From: JBCDCY01 sp039180875
Lineage (GTDB): Bacteria; Pseudomonadota; Alphaproteobacteria; Rhodobacterales; Rhodobacteraceae
Length of the DNA: 64,000 nt
Direction: 5' to 3'
NCBI GenBank assembly: GCA_039180875.1
Contig: JBCDCY010000004.1
Coordinates: 62,001 to 126,000, forward strand
The translations under genes were made by a program, and so were the position numbers. Numbering within the stretch: position 1 is the stretch's first letter; each line of letters starts with the position of its first letter. This document shows, piece after piece, positions 23,518 through 31,732 of the stretch. Below the pieces are notes generated by a model. That model had not been told where the DNA came from and ran no database searches. It worked only from the letters and a program-made list of their open reading frames with translations.

Positions 23518-24831
23518 ATGGCGAGCTTCACGATTACTGGCACGACGACCATGGCTCAGTCGCTGCTGAGCGGCGAGACGGGGTTTGTGGGCGTCAACGG
23601 GGCGATCGCGCCCCCGGTGGGGGCTGCAATTGACGGCACGGGTTCCGTCTCGATCGCGGTTCTCGGGGCGGTGCAGGCCTTCAGCGGGCAGGCCATTGAC
23701 GTCGATTCCGGGAGCAGTGTGATCATCGACGTTGGGGCGGCGGGTTATGTCGGCTCCAGCACGGGGGATGCGATAAATGTCCAGGCCAGCGCCTCGATGT
23801 TGGTCACGAACCACGGAACGATCACGTCGGACTCCGACGCCGTCGATCTGAGGGCATCCGACACCGGCGCCTTCATTCGGGTCGTGAATACCGGCAGCCT
23901 CGACGGCCGCAGCGACGGCCTGGTGCTCCTCTCCGGCATTGGCACCACGTCGGTCATTAACAGCGGCACGATCCAGGGCGAGGCCTTTGGCATCTTCAAC
24001 CAGTTCACGGGACAGTCGGGCACAACGCGCGTGCTCAACAGCGGCACGATCATTGGCGGCGAGCGCTCCTATGGCGGTGACGACTCGACAGAGACGATCA
24101 TCAACACCGGAACGATGATCGGCGATGTCGCGCTGGCCGACGGCGACGATCTCTATGAAGGCGCCGGTGGCCAGGTCTTCGGGCTCGTGAGCGGGGGGCT
24201 CGGCAACGACACCATCCGCGGTGGTGATGACGCGGAGCGCTTTGAAGGCGATGCAGGTGCCGACGACCTGCGCGGCCGCGGCGGCGACGATGAGCTCGAT
24301 GGCGGCACGGACAACGACGCCCTCCGCGGCGGCGATGGCAATGACCAGCTGATCGGCGGCGCCGGCGAGGACACGATGCGCGGCGGTGATGGAGACGACG
24401 ATCTCCGCGGTCAGGCCGGCAGCGACGACATGCGGGGCGGCCACGGCGACGACTTTCTGAGCGCTGGCGGCGGCAGCGACGAGATCCGTGGCGGCAACGG
24501 GGCCGACGTCCTCCTCGGTGGCAGCGGCAACGATACCCTGATCGGTCAGGCCGGCGAGGATCGCCTCGACGGCGGGGCGGGCGCGGATGTGTTCGTGTTC
24601 TCGCCGGGCTCCGACAGCGACGTCGTCGTCGGCTTCCAGAACGGCATCGACCGGATCGACATCAGCAGCTTCGGCATCCGCCAGGCGGATTTCGCGGCCC
24701 TCGTCCAGCCGGCGCTGACGAACGCGGGCAACGCCACGCGGATCGACCTGGAACAGCTCGGCGGAGATGGGGTCGTGGTGGTCGAGGGGCTGTTCTTCGC
24801 CCAGGTCGACGTCACCGACTTCCTCTTCTAA
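23518..24831 (+). CDS. Secreted beta-helix / RTX calcium-binding protein
   Basis: A 437-residue predicted type I-secreted protein. Residues about 60-215 contain five spaced copies of a beta-helix-like motif (NHGTITSDSDAV, NTGSLDGRSDG, NSGTIQGEAFG, NSGTIIGGERS, NTGTMIGDVAL). Residues about 225-360 hold some ten RTX nonapeptides of the GGxGxDxhx type (GGLGNDTIRGGDD, GGDGNDQLIGGAGED), which fold as calcium-bound parallel beta rolls. The last 80 residues, beginning DVFVFSPGSDSDVVVGF and ending DVTDFLF, resemble the serralysin-type C-terminal secretion region. There is no Sec signal peptide. No catalytic domain is evident, so it may be structural, adhesive or S-layer-like. GGGAGGA precedes ATG 23518. 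The ABC/MFP exporter is not in the window. Confidence 0.82.
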   Translation: MASFTITGTTTMAQSLLSGETGFVGVNGAIAPPVGAAIDGTGSVSIAVLGAVQAFSGQAIDVDSGSSVIIDVGAAGYVGSSTGDAINVQASASMLVTNHGTITSDSDAVDLRASDTGAFIRVVNTGSLDGRSDGLVLLSGIGTTSVINSGTIQGEAFGIFNQFTGQSGTTRVLNSGTIIGGERSYGGDDSTETIINTGTMIGDVALADGDDLYEGAGGQVFGLVSGGLGNDTIRGGDDAERFEGDAGADDLRGRGGDDELDGGTDNDALRGGDGNDQLIGGAGEDTMRGGDGDDDLRGQAGSDDMRGGHGDDFLSAGGGSDEIRGGNGADVLLGGSGNDTLIGQAGEDRLDGGAGADVFVFSPGSDSDVVVGFQNGIDRIDISSFGIRQADFAALVQPALTNAGNATRIDLEQLGGDGVVVVEGLFFAQVDVTDFLF

Positions 24832-24837
24832 GGCGAC

Positions 24838-24866
24838 GCCGCGCGGCCGAGATTAGGCCGCGCGGC
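24838..24866. terminator. Perfect 11-bp hairpin between convergent RTX and etfA genes
   Basis: GCCGCGCGGCC (24838-24848) pairs perfectly with GGCCGCGCGGC (24856-24866) with a 7-base loop. It begins 7 bases after the RTX stop and ends 10 bases from the etfA stop, so it is placed to act on both strands. U tracts are absent. Confidence 0.65.
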
Positions 24867-24876
24867 ATCCTCGCAC

Positions 24877-25809
24877 TTAGCCGAGGTTCTTCTCGAGCTC
24901 CGGCACCGCCTCGAACAGGTCGGCGACCAGGCCATAGTCGGCGACCTGGAAAATCGGCGCCTCTTCGTCCTTGTTGATGGCGACGATCACCTTGCTGTCC
25001 TTCATGCCGGCGAGGTGCTGGATGGCGCCGGAGATGCCGACGGCGATGTAGAGGTCGGGGGCCACCACCTTGCCGGTCTGGCCCACCTGCCAGTCGTTCG
25101 GGGCGTAGCCCGAGTCGACCGCCGCCCGGGACGCACCGATGGCGGCGCCGAGCGTGTCGGCGAGCTTTTCGATCAGGGCGAAGTTCTCCTCCGACCCCAC
25201 GCCGCGGCCGCCGGAGACGATGACCTTGGCCGAGGTGAGCTCGGGCCGGTCGTTGGCCGCCACCTTGTCCTCGACATATTCCGACAATCCCGGATTGGCT
25301 GCAGCCGAGATCGTCTCGATCGGCGCCGATCCCTCGGTGCCGGCAGCTTCGAAGGTCGAGGTGCGCACCGTGAGCACCTTCTTGGCGTCGGCGGACTTCA
25401 CCGTCTGGATCGCGTTGCCGGCGTAGATCGGCCGCTCGAACGTCTCGGCATCGACGATGCCGGAGACATCGGTGATCACCATCGCGTCCAGCAGCGCCGC
25501 CACCCGGGGCATCACGTTCTTGCCCTGAACCGTGGCCGGCGCAACGATGTGATCGTAGTCGCCGGCCAGCGACACGATCAGATCGGCAATCGGCTCGGCC
25601 AGGCCATTGGCGTAGGCGGGATCGTCGGCGCAGAGCACCTTCTCCGCTCCCTCGAGCGTCGCTGCCTCGGCCGTCGCGCCATTGCTGCAACCGGAAGAGG
25701 CGCACAGGATCGTCACGTCCCCCAGCATCTTCGCCGCGGTCAGCGCCTTCGCCGTCTGATCGAGCGACAGGCTGCCATCATACATTTCGGCAATCAGAAG
25801 AACGGCCAT
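24877..25809 (-). CDS. etfA: Electron transfer flavoprotein, alpha subunit
   Basis: EtfA binds FAD and, with EtfB, carries electrons from acyl-CoA and other dehydrogenases to ETF-ubiquinone oxidoreductase. The 310-residue protein starts MAVLLIAEMYDGSLS. The C-terminal FAD-binding domain shows VSGGRGVGSEENFALIEKLAD, ASRAAVDSGYAPNDWQVGQTG, VAPDLYIAVGISGAIQHLAGM and VAINKDEEAPIFQVADYGLV, all canonical. It starts one base after the etfB stop, so the two are cotranslated. It is a likely electron acceptor for the methylsuccinyl-CoA dehydrogenase at 9.1 kb. Confidence 0.95.
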   Translation of the reverse strand: MAVLLIAEMYDGSLSLDQTAKALTAAKMLGDVTILCASSGCSNGATAEAATLEGAEKVLCADDPAYANGLAEPIADLIVSLAGDYDHIVAPATVQGKNVMPRVAALLDAMVITDVSGIVDAETFERPIYAGNAIQTVKSADAKKVLTVRTSTFEAAGTEGSAPIETISAAANPGLSEYVEDKVAANDRPELTSAKVIVSGGRGVGSEENFALIEKLADTLGAAIGASRAAVDSGYAPNDWQVGQTGKVVAPDLYIAVGISGAIQHLAGMKDSKVIVAINKDEEAPIFQVADYGLVADLFEAVPELEKNLG

Positions 25810-25810
25810 A

Positions 25811-26572
25811 TCAGATCACTCCCGCTTCTTCTTTCAGTTTGCTGACGAGCTCGGCCACATCCGCCACCTTGACCCCGGCGGCGCGCGCCGAAGGCTCGGT
25901 CGTCTTGACGACGGAGAGGCGCGGCGTGACGTCGACGCCGTAATCGGCGGCGGTCTTTTCGTCGAGCGGCTTTTTCTTCGCCTTCATGATGTTGGGCAGC
26001 GATGCATAGCGCGGCTCGTTCAAGCGCAGATCGACGGTGACGATGGCCGGCATCTTCACCTTGATGGTCTGCAGTCCGCCGTCGACCTCCCGCGTCACGG
26101 TGGCATGGTCGCCGGCGATGGCAAGCTCCGAGGCGTAGGTCGCCTGGCTCCAGCCCAACAGCGCCGACAGCATCTGCCCGGTCGCGTTCAGATCGTTGTC
26201 GATCGCCTGCTTGCCGCAGATCACAAGGCCCGGCTGCTCCTCGTCGATCACCGCCTTCAACAGCTTGGCCACCGCCAGCGGCTCGACGTCCTTGTGCACA
26301 TCGTCGGCGGCGATGATCAGGATGGCGCGGTCGGCGCCCATGGCGAGGGCGGTGCGCAGCGTCTCCTGCGCCTGTTTCACGCCGATGGAGACGGCGATGA
26401 CCTCTTCGGCGGCGCCCGCCTCCTTCAGCCGGATCGCCTCTTCCACCGCGATCTCGTCGAAGGGGTTCATCGACATCTTGACGTTGGCGAGATCGACGCC
26501 CGAACCGTCCGCCTTGACGCGGACCTTCACGTTGTAGTCGATCACGCGCTTTACCGGCACCAGAACCTTCAT
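25811..26572 (-). CDS. etfB: Electron transfer flavoprotein, beta subunit
   Basis: A 253-residue EtfB, which binds AMP and pairs with EtfA. The sequence MKVLVPVKRVIDYNVKVRVK, KMSMNPFDEIAVEEAIRLKE, GADRAILI, ICGKQAIDNDLNATGQMLSALLG and the ETF-beta signature around VTVDLRLNEPRYASLPNIMKAKKKPL are all typical. ATG 26572 is preceded on the minus strand by AGGGAGAG. A 198-base gap separates it from the upstream adenosyltransferase gene, so etfBA probably has its own promoter. Confidence 0.95.
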   Translation of the reverse strand: MKVLVPVKRVIDYNVKVRVKADGSGVDLANVKMSMNPFDEIAVEEAIRLKEAGAAEEVIAVSIGVKQAQETLRTALAMGADRAILIIAADDVHKDVEPLAVAKLLKAVIDEEQPGLVICGKQAIDNDLNATGQMLSALLGWSQATYASELAIAGDHATVTREVDGGLQTIKVKMPAIVTVDLRLNEPRYASLPNIMKAKKKPLDEKTAADYGVDVTPRLSVVKTTEPSARAAGVKVADVAELVSKLKEEAGVI

Positions 26573-26770
26573 TGCGCGTCTCTCCCTTGATGCTCTTTCG
26601 GCTGGGGCAGTCCCGGCCCTGATCCGCATTGAGTGCTACAACCTCGCCCGCGCCAATCCTAGGCGAAAAGCGACGCACCGCGGGCCTTTCGACGATGCCC
26701 GGAGGGGCGATGCGCCGCGGCCGCCAGGGCGTCGGTGCGAAGGCAAGACTTTCCTGCCGCGGGCCGTCGC

Positions 26771-27343
26771 CTAGCGGTTGGCGCCGGGCACCCAGAGCAC
26801 GTCCGTCTTGCCGTCGTCGTTGGCGATCCGGCCGGCGACGAAGAACCAGTCGGAGAGGCGGTTGAGGTAGGTCACCCCATGCTCGTTCGCCGTCTCCATC
26901 GTCGCCATCTCCACCGCCCGGCGCTCGGCCCGGCGGCAGACCGTGCGGCATTGATGGAGCGCCGCGGCCAAGGGGCTGCCGCCCGGCAGGATGAAGCTCC
27001 GCAGCGGCTCCAGCCGGCCGTTCATCGCGTCAATCTCGCCTTCCAGCCGCTCGACCTGGGCGGGGGTCATGCGGAGCGGGGGATACTCGGCCTCCGCGTC
27101 CTTCTCCATCTCCGGCCGACAGAAGTCCGCGCCGAGATCGAAGAGGTCGTTCTGGATGCGGGCGAGCATCGCGTCCATCTCCCCCGCGGCCTGCAGGCGG
27201 GCAAGGCCGACGGTGGCGTTGGTCTCGTCCACCGTGCCGTAGGCTTCGACCCGGATCGAGTGCTTGGCCACCCGCATGCCGTTGCCGAGCGCGGTCTCTC
27301 CCGCATCGCCGGTCTTGGTATAGATCTTGTTCAGGACGACCAT
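26771..27343 (-). CDS. Cob(I)alamin adenosyltransferase, PduO type
   Basis: A 190-residue ATP:corrinoid adenosyltransferase of the PduO family, which makes adenosylcobalamin. The N-terminal ATP-binding loop YTKTGDAGETALGNGMRVAK, then VEAYGTVDETNATVGLA, SFILPGGSPLAAALHQCRTVCRRAERRAVEM and YLNRLSDWFFVAGR, are diagnostic. In this window its product would serve the B12-dependent ribonucleotide reductase (62.4 kb); in the ethylmalonyl-CoA pathway it would also serve the mutases. It lies just downstream of the HIG1-domain gene and upstream of etfBA, an arrangement I associate with Rhodobacterales. Confidence 0.93.
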   Translation of the reverse strand: MVVLNKIYTKTGDAGETALGNGMRVAKHSIRVEAYGTVDETNATVGLARLQAAGEMDAMLARIQNDLFDLGADFCRPEMEKDAEAEYPPLRMTPAQVERLEGEIDAMNGRLEPLRSFILPGGSPLAAALHQCRTVCRRAERRAVEMATMETANEHGVTYLNRLSDWFFVAGRIANDDGKTDVLWVPGANR

Positions 27344-27350
27344 CGAAGCC

Positions 27351-27560
27351 TCAGCCAGGAGTGCGGAAGAACGCGGCGGCGATCACGATCAGGACCACCG
27401 CGATGAACTGCATCAGCAGTCGCAGTCGCATGATCTTGTTCGCGTATTTCTGATTGAACTCGCCACCGCGGGCGAAGCCGCCGACCCCGATCATCAGAAC
27501 GATCAGGACGACGATACAGGCCGCTGCCGCGACCCAGAACATCGGGTGCTGGTCCATCAT
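27351..27560 (-). CDS. Small HIG1-domain (twin transmembrane) protein
   Basis: A 69-residue membrane protein with two hydrophobic helices (about residues 8-28 and 47-65) linked by a basic loop, GGEFNQKYANKIMRLRLLMQF, which matches the HIG1 domain. Eukaryotic HIG1 proteins associate with cytochrome c oxidase or bc1 supercomplexes; the bacterial role is unproven. There are tandem ATG codons at 27560 and 27557; AAGG sits very close, so either could be used. It starts the minus-strand group HIG1 - adenosyltransferase and is divergent from parC with only 83 bases between start codons. Confidence 0.75.
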   Translation of the reverse strand: MMDQHPMFWVAAAACIVVLIVLMIGVGGFARGGEFNQKYANKIMRLRLLMQFIAVVLIVIAAAFFRTPG

Positions 27561-27643
27561 CCTTGACGTAGACCAATTGCCGCACGAAGCAAAGGCGCGC
27601 GGCGGCGCTGGACGGACCTGGCCGCAGTGGCTACACCACATCT

Positions 27644-29956
27644 ATGTCCGATGTGGTTGCTGACGACGAGATGGGGGGTGAGCCGCCGGAGATTCAGGCG
27701 GAGCCGCTCTCCCGTGCCTTGGGCGAACGCTATCTGCAATATGCACTGTCGACCATCACCCACCGGGCCCTGCCCGATGCGCGTGACGGATTGAAGCCGG
27801 TCCATCGCCGGATCCTTTACGCCATGCGGGGGCTCCGCCTCTCCCACGACGGGGCGTTTCGGAAATGCGCCAAGATCGTGGGGGAGGTGATGGGCAACTA
27901 TCACCCCCACGGCGATGGGGCGATCTACGATGCCCTGGCGCGCCTCGCCCAAGGCTTCAACCTGCGCTATCCGCTGGTCGACGGGCAGGGCAATTTCGGC
28001 AATATCGACGGCGACAGCCCCGCCGCCCAGCGCTACACCGAAGCGCGGCTGACCATCGCGGCCGAGACGTTGATGGAGGGCTTGGCCGAGGATGCGGTCG
28101 ACTTCCGCGACACCTATGATGGCGCCGATCGGGAGCCGGAGGTGCTGCCGGCGGCCTTTCCCAACCTGCTCGCCAACGGCGCCTCCGGCATTGCTGTCGG
28201 CATGGCGACCAGCGTGCCGCCGCACAATGTGGGCGAGCTCTGCGACGCCGCGCTGCATCTGATAAAGGCGCCGAACGCGCGGCTCGAGACGCTCATGGAA
28301 ATGGTGCCGGGCCCGGATTTCCCGACGGGTGGCGTGATCGTCGAACCGGCCGAGACCATCCGGGAGGCCTACCGCACTGGTCGCGGCTCCATCCGCCACC
28401 GCGCCGCCTGGCAGCGGGAGGATCTGGGTCGCGGCCAGTGGCAGATCGTGGTCACCGAGATCCCCTATCAGGTGCAGAAGTCCAAGCTGATCGAGAAGAT
28501 CGCCGAGCTGATCTTCGCCAAGAAGCTGCCGATCCTCGCCGATGTGCGCGACGAGAGTGCCGAGGATCTGCGCATCGTGCTGGAGCCCCGGGCCCGCAGC
28601 GTCGATCCGGCGACGTTGATGGAGAGCCTCTTCCGCCTCTCGGATCTGGAGGTGCGGATCTCCCTCAACCTCAACGTCCTGCTCGACGGGCGGGTGCCCA
28701 AGGTCTGCTCGCTGCCGGAGTTGCTCCGCGCCTTCCTCGACCATCGGCGGGAGGTCTTGCAGCGCCGGGCGCGCCATCGCCTGGCCAAGATCGACCATCG
28801 CCTGGAGGTGCTGGAGGGCTATCTCGTCGCCTTCCTCAACCTCGACCGGGTGATCGAGCTTATCCGGACGGAGGATCAGCCGAAGCCGGTGCTGATGGCC
28901 GAGTTCGAACTCTCCGACATCCAGGCTGAGGCGATCCTGAACATGCGCCTCCGCAGCCTCCGCCGCTTGGAGGAGATGGAGCTGCGGCGGGAGCGGGACG
29001 ATTTGCTGGTGGAGCGGGCGGAGCTTGAGGATCTGCTGGCCTCCGAGGCTGCCCAGTGGGGCCGGATCACCGACGAGCTCAAGAAGATCCGGGACGAGTA
29101 CGGCCCGCCCGCCGCCTTCCGCGGCCTGAGCGCGGCCGAGGAGATCGCGGCGCGGAAGGCGGAGATGGGCGAGCGCTATCCGCCCGCCGCCCGGCGCACC
29201 GGCTTTGCCGCCGCGCCCGCCTCCATCGAGGTGCCGATCGAGGCGATGGTGGAGCGCGAGCCGATCACCGTCGTCTGCTCCGCCATGGGCTGGATCCGGG
29301 CGATGAAGGGCCATATCGCGCCGGACAGCGAGTTGAAGTTCAAGGATGGCGACAGCGGCCGCTTCCTGATCCATGCCGAGACCACCGATCGCCTGATCGC
29401 CTTCGCTTCGAACGGCCGGGCCTACACCCTCGGCTGCGACCGGCTGCCGGGCGGGCGCGGCACCGGCGAGCCGCTTCGCCTGATGGTGGATCTGCCGAAC
29501 GAGGCGGATCTGGTCGCGCTGCATATCCACCGGGCGGACGGCAAGATGCTGGTCGCCTCCACCGCCGGCGACGGCTTCGTGGTGGCCGAGCAGGACATGG
29601 TCGCTCAGACCCGGGCCGGGCGGCAGGTGCTGAACGTCAAGGACGGGGTGACCGCGGCGGTCTGCCGACCGGTGACGGGCGACCATGTGGCGGTGGTGGG
29701 CGAGAACCGGAAGATGCTGGTCTTTCCCCTTGCCGAGTTGCCGGAGATGGGGCGCGGCAAGGGCGTGCGCCTACAGCGGTACCGCGACGGCGGCCTGGCC
29801 GATGCCATCACCCTGCCGCTCGCCGATGGCCTGAGCTGGCAGGACAGCGGCGGCCGGACCCGGACGGAGGGCGATCTCGGCCCCTGGCTCGGCAAGCGCG
29901 CCTCGGCCGGCGTGACGGTGCCCCGGGGCTTCCCGCGGTCGGGGCGCTTTCCCTGA
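27644..29956 (+). CDS. parC: DNA topoisomerase IV subunit A
   Basis: ParC is the DNA-breaking subunit of topoisomerase IV, which decatenates daughter chromosomes. The 770-residue protein has the N-terminal YALSTITHRALPDARDGLKP and KCAKIVGEVMGNYHPHGDGA, and the catalytic Tyr131 in AAQRYTEARLT. A coiled-coil region spans about residues 370-490, and the C-terminal domain has divergent beta-propeller blades. It lacks the full GyrA box, and its length (770 against about 900 for GyrA) supports ParC. The serine/acidic pair of the quinolone-resistance region is replaced here by the G-A-F-R-K-C context, so susceptibility cannot be inferred. A palindromic repeat follows. Confidence 0.94.
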   Translation: MSDVVADDEMGGEPPEIQAEPLSRALGERYLQYALSTITHRALPDARDGLKPVHRRILYAMRGLRLSHDGAFRKCAKIVGEVMGNYHPHGDGAIYDALARLAQGFNLRYPLVDGQGNFGNIDGDSPAAQRYTEARLTIAAETLMEGLAEDAVDFRDTYDGADREPEVLPAAFPNLLANGASGIAVGMATSVPPHNVGELCDAALHLIKAPNARLETLMEMVPGPDFPTGGVIVEPAETIREAYRTGRGSIRHRAAWQREDLGRGQWQIVVTEIPYQVQKSKLIEKIAELIFAKKLPILADVRDESAEDLRIVLEPRARSVDPATLMESLFRLSDLEVRISLNLNVLLDGRVPKVCSLPELLRAFLDHRREVLQRRARHRLAKIDHRLEVLEGYLVAFLNLDRVIELIRTEDQPKPVLMAEFELSDIQAEAILNMRLRSLRRLEEMELRRERDDLLVERAELEDLLASEAAQWGRITDELKKIRDEYGPPAAFRGLSAAEEIAARKAEMGERYPPAARRTGFAAAPASIEVPIEAMVEREPITVVCSAMGWIRAMKGHIAPDSELKFKDGDSGRFLIHAETTDRLIAFASNGRAYTLGCDRLPGGRGTGEPLRLMVDLPNEADLVALHIHRADGKMLVASTAGDGFVVAEQDMVAQTRAGRQVLNVKDGVTAAVCRPVTGDHVAVVGENRKMLVFPLAELPEMGRGKGVRLQRYRDGGLADAITLPLADGLSWQDSGGRTRTEGDLGPWLGKRASAGVTVPRGFPRSGRFP

Positions 29957-29984
29957 GGACGTCGCGCGCCTCAGCGGCGCGGCA

Positions 29985-30062
29985 CCGGAAGAGCCCTATG
30001 CGTCCGGCGGGGATATTTGAGCCACTGCGAAAGCACCCGCTTTCTTGTTGGCTTAAATATCC
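29985..30062. repeat. Palindromic intergenic repeat, copy A (between parC and pth)
   Basis: A leader CCGGAAGAG...TCCGGCGG (29985-30010) is followed by an imperfect stem: left arm 30011-30033 (GGATATTTGAGCCACTGCGA then AAG) and right arm 30040-30062, with a 6-base loop; 18 of 23 positions pair. A related copy lies at 61111-61189 with the same leader but the two arms exchanged. Both are between convergent genes, so bidirectional termination is a reasonable guess. I recall similar elements at gene ends in Rhodobacterales, not verified here. Confidence 0.85.
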
Positions 30063-30113
30063 AAAGGACCGCCCCAGCCCGTGCCAGACGCCGCCGCGCG
30101 GGCCTGGACCGGG

Positions 30114-30809
30114 CTACCGCCGGAAGTGCGCCATCAGCCGCTCGAGCGGGCCCTTGCCGTCGTCCGGGTTCGCCGGCGGTGCCTCGGAAACTGCGGCCGG
30201 GCCCGCTTTGCGCTCGGCCGGAGCGCCGGGCCGCTGGTCGGCCGTACGCAGCGCCACCTTGTTCATCACCCGGCCGTAATCGCGCTCGGCCAACTCGATC
30301 GCCCCGTCGCTCAAGCCGGTCAGCAGATCCTCGAGCCAGCCCTGGTCCGCCTTGGCGAAGTCGCCGAGGACGTGGCCCGTCACCTTGGCCTTGCTGCCCG
30401 GATGGCCAATGCCGAGGCGCACGCGCACGAAATCGGGCCCGATATGGGCGTGTAGCGAGCGCAGGCCGTTGTGCCCCGCATGCCCGCCGCCCTGCTTGAT
30501 GCGGCACTTGCCCGGCGCCAGGTCGAGCTCGTCATGCAGCACCACCACATCCTCGGGCGCGAGCTTGAAGTAGCGCATGGCCTCGCCCACCGATTGGCCG
30601 GAGGCGTTCATCTGGGTCATCGGCTTCAGCAGCGCGACCCGGGTCCGGCCGAGCCGCCCCTCGGCGATCTCACCCTGGAACTTCGCCCGGAAGGGGGCGA
30701 TGCCGTGGTCGGCGGCGATCCGGTCGACGGCCATGAAGCCGATATTGTGCCGGTGCCGCGCGTAGGCGCGGCCGGGATTGCCCAGTCCGACGATCAGTAT
30801 CATCGACAT
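30114..30809 (-). CDS. pth: Peptidyl-tRNA hydrolase
   Basis: Pth releases tRNA from peptidyl-tRNAs dropped by ribosomes. The 231-residue protein begins MSMILIVGLGNPGRAYARHR, with the catalytic His21 in HRHNIGF, followed by LLKPMTQMNASGQSV, VVLHDELDLAPGKCRIKQGG and GHNGLRSLHAHIGPDFVRVRLGIGHP. The family core is about 190 residues; the extra 40 at the C-terminus are Pro/Ala-rich and end in LERLMAHFRR, probably disordered. The third codon, also ATG (30803), is an alternative start. It lies downstream of rplY, a conserved pairing, with a strong hairpin between them. Confidence 0.94.
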   Translation of the reverse strand: MSMILIVGLGNPGRAYARHRHNIGFMAVDRIAADHGIAPFRAKFQGEIAEGRLGRTRVALLKPMTQMNASGQSVGEAMRYFKLAPEDVVVLHDELDLAPGKCRIKQGGGHAGHNGLRSLHAHIGPDFVRVRLGIGHPGSKAKVTGHVLGDFAKADQGWLEDLLTGLSDGAIELAERDYGRVMNKVALRTADQRPGAPAERKAGPAAVSEAPPANPDDGKGPLERLMAHFRR

Positions 30810-30842
30810 CCGGCGCCCTCGACGCGCTGCTGGCGGTTGGCG

Positions 30843-30869
30843 GCCGCGGGCCGGTCAGGGGCCCGCGGC
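30843..30869 (-). terminator. Perfect 10-bp hairpin between rplY and pth
   Basis: GCCGCGGGCC (30843-30852) pairs with GGCCCGCGGC (30860-30869) with a 7-base loop, beginning 8 bases past the rplY stop on the minus strand. It could partly terminate or stabilise rplY mRNA so that the ribosomal protein is made in excess over Pth. Confidence 0.55.
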
Positions 30870-30876
30870 GCTGGCC

Positions 30877-31563
30877 CTAGCTCTCGCTCTCGGCCGCGTC
30901 GTCTGCCGCTTCACCTTCGGCCTCGGCGCCCTCTTCATCGGTCGCCTCGGCGGCCTCGTCGCCCTCTTCCGCCTCGTCCTCATCGGCGGCGGCGAGCGTC
31001 GTGGGTGCGGTGATGTTGGCGATGACGAAGTCGCGGTCGGTGATCATCGGCCGTGTGCCCGCCGGCAAATCCACCTGGCTGATGGTAATGGTGTCGCCGA
31101 TCTCCCGCCCCGCCAGATCGACGACGATCTGTTCGGGGATCTCGGCCGCCGTCACCTTGAGCTCCACCTCCGGCCGCACCACGGTCAGCACCCCGCCTTC
31201 CCGCAGGCCCGGGCTGTCATCGTGGTTCAGGAACTCCACTGCGATGAACAGGTTGATGCGGGAGCGTGGCGACAGCCGCAGGAAGTCCACGTGGATCGGC
31301 AGGTCGCGCACCACATCGCGCTGCACGTTGCGGCAGATCACCCGGTTCGGGGTGCCGCTCACATCGAGGGCGAGCAGGGTGGACAGGAACCGCCCAGCCT
31401 TCAGCATCTTCAGGAGCTCGTTCGATTTCACGTTGATCGTGACGGGATCTTCGCCCCCGCCATAGATCACACCGGGCACAAGATCCGCGCGTCGTGCGGC
31501 CCGGGCAGCCCCTTTGCCCGTTCCTTCGCGGACCGTGGCGGCGAGCGTCGGCATCTCGGCCAT
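30877..31563 (-). CDS. rplY: 50S ribosomal protein L25 (TL5/Ctc type)
   Basis: A 228-residue L25 of the long TL5/Ctc form that binds 5S rRNA. The N-terminal domain begins MAEMPTLAATVREGTGKGAA with RRADLVPGVIYGGGEDPVTI. The central domain has LPIHVDFLRLSPRSRINLFI and a C-terminal all-beta domain around IPEQIVVDLAGREIGDTI. The last 40 residues are an extremely acidic Asp/Glu/Ala tail. I chose ATG 31563, which sits 7 bases after GGAG; ATG 31569 abuts it and would leave no spacing. The usual rplY-pth order is kept. Confidence 0.93.
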   Translation of the reverse strand: MAEMPTLAATVREGTGKGAARAARRADLVPGVIYGGGEDPVTINVKSNELLKMLKAGRFLSTLLALDVSGTPNRVICRNVQRDVVRDLPIHVDFLRLSPRSRINLFIAVEFLNHDDSPGLREGGVLTVVRPEVELKVTAAEIPEQIVVDLAGREIGDTITISQVDLPAGTRPMITDRDFVIANITAPTTLAAADEDEAEEGDEAAEATDEEGAEAEGEAADDAAESES

Positions 31564-31732
31564 GGTCATCTCCAACTGCAAATGCGGCGATCCTCCAGGG
31601 GTGTAAGCGCCGCGGACGCCGCGTTATAGGCGCGGGATCGGCGAATGCAATGGCCCGGACCCGCTTGGGGCTGGCCTCGGCCCGAGAAATTTCCCAGGAT
31701 CGGCAAAACCGAAAGACCGGGAGGATCGGGTC

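Noticed and set aside
27557..29686. About 700-codon minus-strand frame opposite parC
   Set aside because: Antisense shadow with low-complexity His/Arg/Gly-rich translation; parC on the plus strand is clear.
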